A DNA stretch of 18,036 nucleotides. Source: Asticcacaulis sp. (GTDB taxonomy: Bacteria > Pseudomonadota > Alphaproteobacteria > Caulobacterales > Caulobacteraceae). This document shows, in pieces, positions 14,143 through 18,036 of this stretch. Position numbers and translations under genes: made by a program. The stretch lies in contig NZ_JAIWNX010000305.1 of NCBI RefSeq assembly GCF_020217185.1, positions 1 through 18,036 of the forward strand. The letters run 5' to 3'. The notes under the pieces are model-generated. The model was not told the origin of the DNA and made no database searches. It was given only the letters and a program-made list of their open reading frames with translations. Position 1 is the first letter of the stretch, and each line of letters starts with the position of its first letter.

Positions 14143-14299
14143 TTATTGACCAAATATAGGCCGCTCCGGGGTGATAATCAGGCCCGAACGCCCCTTCAAC
14201 GTTAATTTAACAGGATTCGTCCATATTTCGACGTGAATGGCAGGGTTTGTGACACGCGGGTCATAAAGAGCCAATTATTGACGTCACGCTTGAGGCTTT

Positions 14300-16009
14300 A
14301 TGGCCGGTCAGATCCACTACGAAATCTTTTCGCGCAAGACGCCGCAATCGGGCTGGGTGCTGCAAAACGCGCTGGAAGACCGAGACGCCGCCATCGCGCA
14401 GGCGCGTGAGCTGCTGAACGCCCGTCGCGCCGCCGCCATCAAGGTGACCAAGGAAGTCTTTTCCGACGATACCGGGGAATTTCGCACCTATACCGTGCTG
14501 ACTGAGGGGCTGCCGGAAACACGCAGCAAGCCCAAGGTGGCCAGCAGTGCCGAGCCTGTCTGTACCTCGCCGCAGGACCTCTATAGCCGCCACGCCCGCG
14601 AAACCATTGCCCGCGTGCTCGAAGACTGGCTGCGCCGTCAGGGGGCCACCGTGTTCGAACTGCTGCACAGCCCCGTCCTGTGTGAGCGGCTCGACGTTTC
14701 GACCAATGACCTGACCCACGCCATCCAGAAGGTCGCCATCCCTGAATCCGAGGAAACGGGGGCCTCGATCCACGAGATCATGCGCCGCTGGACCAATCTG
14801 ACGGACAGGGCCATCAACCGCGTCATCGGCGACGGCCGCAAAAAGGTATTCGGTGACATCGACCTCAGCGGCGATATCGCGGCTCAGGTTGCGCGTATCG
14901 GGCAATCACCTGAGCGCGGCTACGCGTTTGGCGGCGCGGTGGCGAAGCTGATGGGCGCGGACCGCAGTGCCGGACGCAAGCTGATGCCGCTGACGCGTAT
15001 CGCGGCCGCCATCGTCAGCAAGCCGGAGCTGAAATGGGCGCTCGATGTCATTGAAACGCCCATCGTCGAGCTGTTTGCGCGCAAGGGCGGACTGGCCGAA
15101 ATGCTGGGCAGCGATATCACTCTGGGGCAAGGTCTGGCTTTTCTGACCCATATGGTCAGCGGTGAAGCCATCGAACGCCTCAGTCAGGTCGATACGGGCA
15201 TTGGGCGCGCCTTACCGCCACCGCCCGCCCACCTCGAAGAGTTTGCGCGCCTGATCCGCGACGGCCATTTCCGCGACCTGCGCCTTCAGGCCTTTCGCAA
15301 TGTGCTGGGCGAACTGCGCGGCGTAAAGCGGCTGATGCCGGACAATCCAGTGGGCGAAATCGACCTTCTGCGCGCCATGGCGCTGGCGCTCACGGCCGGC
15401 AGCCAGCAGCAGGTCGAGCGCGAAGACATTTCCGACGCCTTTATCGAACGCTCCAAAATGCTGGTGTCGAGTGCTTTTGTCGAAGGCCTGACGCGCGGCG
15501 CGCCGCACTGCCTCGAAGAGATCGAGCGCCTGTTGTGGCTGTGCGAGAACGTGGTCGGGGCGGCCAATAAAAAACAGGCGGCGCGCTGGCTGTTGTCGGC
15601 CCTGACGGCGCATCGCTTTGAAACCGACCTGCGTGATCCCAAACGCCCGGCGGCGCAGCGGCTTCAGTTGCTGGCCCTGCTGCAACGCCGCATCACCAAG
15701 GCGGCGTTGGGGGAAAGCGATACCGAAGCCGCTCATACGCGACTGGGGCAGATCGGCGCGCAGATTGCCGGGGATGTGCAGCTTTTGCCGCAAATCCTAA
15801 AAGGCTCCAAGTCACCACTTCAGCGCATGGCCGCCCTGCTGGGGCTGGCCACCGGGCAGTCGGGGCCGCTGGGCGCACTCAGCGAACTGGCCAAGGCTGA
15901 GATCATGAAGCAGTTGCGCGCCCCCGATGTGCGCGCCAGCCTGATGGAAGACCCGGCGGCGCTGGTGCGGCTCAAACCCCTGCTGGTGGAGGCCGGTCTG
16001 GCGGCATAG
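14300..16009 (+). CDS. Conserved-looking hypothetical protein, 569 aa, divergent from chvI
   Basis: I do not recognise this family. The protein is predicted soluble and largely helical, with no signal peptide, membrane segment or obvious catalytic motif. An N-terminal piece (about 1-75: HYEIFSRKTPQSGWVLQNAL, then a VTKEVFSDDTGEFRTYTVLTEG beta segment) looks like a small separate domain. Residues about 95-569 are Leu/Ala-rich helices, e.g. YSRHARETIARVLEDWLRRQGA and LLWLCENVVGAANKKQAARWL, perhaps a helical-repeat scaffold. ATG 14300 has GAGG about 6 nt upstream. It shares the 219-bp spacer with chvI and converges on the chemotaxis gene 13 bp away. Codon use matches its neighbours, so recent transfer is unlikely. 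Confidence 0.85.
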   Translation: MAGQIHYEIFSRKTPQSGWVLQNALEDRDAAIAQARELLNARRAAAIKVTKEVFSDDTGEFRTYTVLTEGLPETRSKPKVASSAEPVCTSPQDLYSRHARETIARVLEDWLRRQGATVFELLHSPVLCERLDVSTNDLTHAIQKVAIPESEETGASIHEIMRRWTNLTDRAINRVIGDGRKKVFGDIDLSGDIAAQVARIGQSPERGYAFGGAVAKLMGADRSAGRKLMPLTRIAAAIVSKPELKWALDVIETPIVELFARKGGLAEMLGSDITLGQGLAFLTHMVSGEAIERLSQVDTGIGRALPPPPAHLEEFARLIRDGHFRDLRLQAFRNVLGELRGVKRLMPDNPVGEIDLLRAMALALTAGSQQQVEREDISDAFIERSKMLVSSAFVEGLTRGAPHCLEEIERLLWLCENVVGAANKKQAARWLLSALTAHRFETDLRDPKRPAAQRLQLLALLQRRITKAALGESDTEAAHTRLGQIGAQIAGDVQLLPQILKGSKSPLQRMAALLGLATGQSGPLGALSELAKAEIMKQLRAPDVRASLMEDPAALVRLKPLLVEAGLAA

Positions 16010-16022
16010 GCACCAAACCGGA

Positions 16023-17705
16023 TCAGGCGGCGCGCACCTGCGCCAGGAAGCCGTTGACCTGCGCCTGCAATTTCGCCGCCTGTTGCGCCAGTTCGGATGA
16101 AGCGCTGAGCACCTGAGACGCGCCTGTGCCGGTTTCTTCGGCCATGCGGGCGACGCCCGTGATGTTTTGCGTCACCTCAATCGCGCCAGTGGACGCCTGA
16201 GTTACGGACAATACGATCTCGCTGGTGGCGGCACCCTGCTGCTCGACCGCGGCGGCGATGGTGGCTGAGGATTCGTTGATGATGCGAATAGTCTGCGAGA
16301 TGTTTTCGATGGCGCGCACCGCCTGTTCGGTGGTCGCCTGAATACCCGCGATCTGCTGATTGATCTCGGTCGTCGCGTGAGCGGTCTGGGTAGCGAGCGT
16401 TTTCACCTCGGCGGCCACAACCGCAAAACCCTTACCGGCTTCACCGGCGCGCGCCGATTCGATGGTGGCATTGAGCGCCAGCAGGTTGGTTTGCGAAGCG
16501 ATGCTTGAGATCATGTCCACGATGCTGGTGATACGGCCTGCCGCACCCGACAACTCATTGACGATGGCATAGGTGGCTTCGGCCTCGCCCACCGCTTCGC
16601 GCGCCTTGCTGAGCGAGTGTCGCACCTGACGGCTGATTTCAGAGATCGACGCCCCCAGTTCTTCAGCTGATCCGGCTACGGAGGTGACACTGCTGCCGGC
16701 CTGTTCGGCCGCGGCCGAAACGGACTGCGCCTTTGCCGAGGATTCCTGTGCTGACGCCGACAATTGCGCTGCCGTCGCCTGCATTTCGGTTGCGGCGGAG
16801 GACACCATTTCGACCACGCCGCCAATAGCCCCTTCGAAATCGGCTGCCAGATCGCGCATCGCCTGCCTGCGCTGATGCTCGGCGTCTTCGCGAGCCCTGG
16901 CCGCTTCGGCTTCCAGCGCGCGGTTGCGGATCAGGCCGTCGCGGAACACTTCGACGGCCGCAGCCATCTGCCCGATTTCGTTGCGTTCGCCCAGATGAGG
17001 CACTTTTACCTCGGTCTGACCACCGGACAGAACCTTCATCACGTCGGACATGCGCGCGATCGGCACAGAGACGGCGCGGATCATCAGGAAGCCGATCAGG
17101 GCGGCACACAGGGCCGTCACGCCCAGCGCGATCAGGATCAGGGTGCGGGCCGTCGCGCCCTGTTCCATGCCATGAGCGGCGGCCTTGTCGCCGGCCTCCA
17201 CCTGATAGGCGCGGGCTTCCTGAATATAGTTGCGGAGTTCGCGGGCCTGTGTACGCATCTCTTGCGAGAAATAGGCCTGAGCCGCGGCCATGTCACCGGT
17301 ATCAATCAGCCCGGCATAATGCGCGCTATTGGCCATATAGGTTTTCAGTTCTGCACGGATTTTTTCCGACTGCGCCCGCTCCTCAGGGCTGGTCAGGTGG
17401 CGCGTGCTGCCTTCTATGGCTTGCGACAGTTGAGCCAGCTCCTGATTAACGCTGTCGCGAATTTCCGCCCGTTCGGACTCTGGAACGGTCGTAAGCTGAA
17501 GCTGACGAAATCGGGCCAGTTCAAAACTCTGACCGGCTTCGCCCAGACCATGAGAGGCCGGCAGCCAGTGGGTGGCAAGATCATTAAGGGACGCGTTGAC
17601 GGTGGCCAGACGGTTGATGGCAAACAGACCCAGTCCCAGCGTGCAGGCAAGGACAACCGAAAAGGCAGCGATAATCCGTATCCGGACAGAAATATGTCTG
17701 AACAT
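16023..17705 (-). CDS. Methyl-accepting chemotaxis protein
   Basis: 560-aa inner-membrane chemoreceptor. TM1 (about 11-31), a helical periplasmic sensor of the four-helix-bundle MCP type (about 32-185), TM2 (about 188-211, [21 protein letters not shown]) and HAMP (about 212-265). The cytoplasmic signalling coiled coil at about 300-555 has the conserved hairpin tip ([20 protein letters not shown], then [15 protein letters not shown]) that contacts CheA and CheW. There is no C-terminal CheR-tethering pentapeptide. The ligand is unknown. ATG 17705 is preceded by AAGAGGGGG at about 5 nt, and homology begins at [11 protein letters not shown]. No che genes are adjacent, so it is an orphan receptor. 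Confidence 0.94.
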   Translation of the reverse strand: MFRHISVRIRIIAAFSVVLACTLGLGLFAINRLATVNASLNDLATHWLPASHGLGEAGQSFELARFRQLQLTTVPESERAEIRDSVNQELAQLSQAIEGSTRHLTSPEERAQSEKIRAELKTYMANSAHYAGLIDTGDMAAAQAYFSQEMRTQARELRNYIQEARAYQVEAGDKAAAHGMEQGATARTLILIALGVTALCAALIGFLMIRAVSVPIARMSDVMKVLSGGQTEVKVPHLGERNEIGQMAAAVEVFRDGLIRNRALEAEAARAREDAEHQRRQAMRDLAADFEGAIGGVVEMVSSAATEMQATAAQLSASAQESSAKAQSVSAAAEQAGSSVTSVAGSAEELGASISEISRQVRHSLSKAREAVGEAEATYAIVNELSGAAGRITSIVDMISSIASQTNLLALNATIESARAGEAGKGFAVVAAEVKTLATQTAHATTEINQQIAGIQATTEQAVRAIENISQTIRIINESSATIAAAVEQQGAATSEIVLSVTQASTGAIEVTQNITGVARMAEETGTGASQVLSASSELAQQAAKLQAQVNGFLAQVRAA

Positions 17706-17771
17706 TGTTCCCCCTCTTAATAATTGCGGGCACGCATCCGAACAATTCAAAGAGGAGTGTTATGTGAAAGT

Positions 17772-17787
17772 GTAAAAACACGGTTAA
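17772..17787 (-). promoter_or_regulatory. Weak CtrA-like site upstream of the chemoreceptor gene
   Basis: On the minus strand TTAACCGTGTTTTTAC approximates the CtrA site TTAA-N7-TTAA with one mismatch in the second half. It lies about 67-82 bp upstream of ATG 17705. Chemotaxis genes are often CtrA-controlled in Caulobacterales, but a single imperfect site is weak evidence. Confidence 0.25.
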
Positions 17788-17846
17788 AGGATTGTATATG
17801 CGGACTGCAAAACCTGAGGGGGAAATGCGGCGTGAACTGAAAGGGC

Positions 17847-17883
17847 GCATACCAAGGGTCATCGAAAATGACTCCTGGTATGC
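17847..17883. repeat. Isolated 16-bp stem hairpin
   Basis: GCATACCAAGGGTCAT (17847-17862) pairs with ATGACTCCTGGTATGC (17868-17883) around a CGAAA loop, with one mismatch and one wobble. It sits in the 330-bp non-coding end region (17706-18036), which otherwise holds the chemoreceptor leader and the right terminal repeat. No T-run follows on either strand. Confidence 0.75.
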
Positions 17884-17944
17884 CTTTCGAGAGAGTCTCG
17901 TGTCTTCAACGTCCGGATGCAGTCAGCATCTTCGGCCGTTGGTA

Positions 17945-18036
17945 TTAGAGCGATGTGCGGAAACGGAGTTCGGCGAAGCCAAAAGTGTGAGCGGTTTTCC
18001 GCAAAAACATCGCGACAAAACAAAAATTTAGAGCGA
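17945..18036. repeat. Dispersed palindromic repeat, right copy of the inverted pair
   Basis: Reverse complement of 2-93 with one difference (17966). Internal pairing: CGATGT with ACATCG, and GCGGAAA with TTTCCGC, around TTCGGCGAAGCC and AAGTGTGAGCGG. It follows the hairpin at 17847-17883 and runs to the end of the window. Confidence 0.85.

Noticed and set aside
12890..14149. 419-codon plus-strand frame across the chvG-chvI region
   Set aside because: It runs antisense to two well-supported genes and through the repeat spacer, with a Gln/His/Arg-biased product and no Shine-Dalgarno.
14207..14217. CtrA or CcrM-linked site in the chvI spacer (TTAATTTAAC followed by GATTC)
   Set aside because: The two TTAA halves are one base apart instead of seven, and a single GANTC site is not informative.
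16764..17720. 318-codon plus-strand frame antisense to the chemoreceptor
   Set aside because: A shadow of a gene with strong MCP motifs; composition is biased and no motif is seen.
17792..18031. 79-codon frame at the right end
   Set aside because: It consists of the hairpin and the repeat read through, without a convincing ribosome-binding site or protein-like composition.
2..18036. The window as a transposon bounded by terminal inverted repeats
   Set aside because: No transposase, integrase or cargo genes are present. The interior is ordinary conserved core genes, so dispersed repeats or contig ends explain it better.

Overview
The window looks like a chromosomal segment from an alphaproteobacterium of the Caulobacterales, plausibly near Asticcacaulis or Caulobacter; this is inferred, not proven. 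The reasons are the high GC coding style, the chvI-chvG-hprK-EIIA(Man) gene order, an alphaproteobacterial SOS box (GAAC-N7-GAAC) before dinB, and many intergenic CCTCCC...GGGAGG palindromes. About 16 protein genes are supported. Almost all are housekeeping or stress genes. I see no transposase, phage gene, CRISPR array, rRNA or tRNA.

Layout. (1) 90-3689, glyoxylate shunt: an ScfR/RamB-type regulator on the minus strand faces an operon of a 59-aa small protein, isocitrate lyase (aceA) and, further on, a 69-aa small protein. (2) 3833-5059: a small CHCC zinc-finger protein overlapping a GloA-like glyoxalase, then a strong terminator and OsmC on the opposite strand. (3) 5304-8285: a class II glutamine amidotransferase, a Qor-type quinone oxidoreductase, an FMN split-barrel stress protein and a second OsmC-family protein. 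(4) 8282-10513, DNA repair: dinB under a clear SOS box, followed upstream by ada. (5) 10602-14080: EIIA(Man), HprK, ChvG and ChvI, the regulatory PTS and envelope/acid-sensing two-component module. (6) 14300-17705: a divergent 569-aa protein of unknown function and a methyl-accepting chemotaxis protein converging on it.

The unexplained structure is in the spacers. A 92-bp sequence at the left edge recurs inverted at the right edge with one mismatch. A third, diverged member of what looks like the same palindromic family lies at 5079-5122, with its arm sequence changed on both sides. A second family, CCTCCC...GGGAGG hairpins, occurs singly or in composite arrays. At four genes (scfR, qor, chvG, hprK) the gene-proximal arm provides, or abuts, the Shine-Dalgarno sequence, so these repeats may form built-in translational hairpins.

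How it fits together: aceA and its likely regulator handle growth on acetate or fatty acids. GloA, two OsmC proteins, Qor and the split-barrel protein fit electrophile, peroxide and quinone stress. dinB and ada handle DNA damage. ChvIG/HprK/EIIA links envelope or acid stress to carbon status. I found no convincing new defence or mobile system. The best candidates for something undescribed are the repeat-borne Shine-Dalgarno hairpins, the two small proteins beside aceA, and the 569-aa protein next to chvI.
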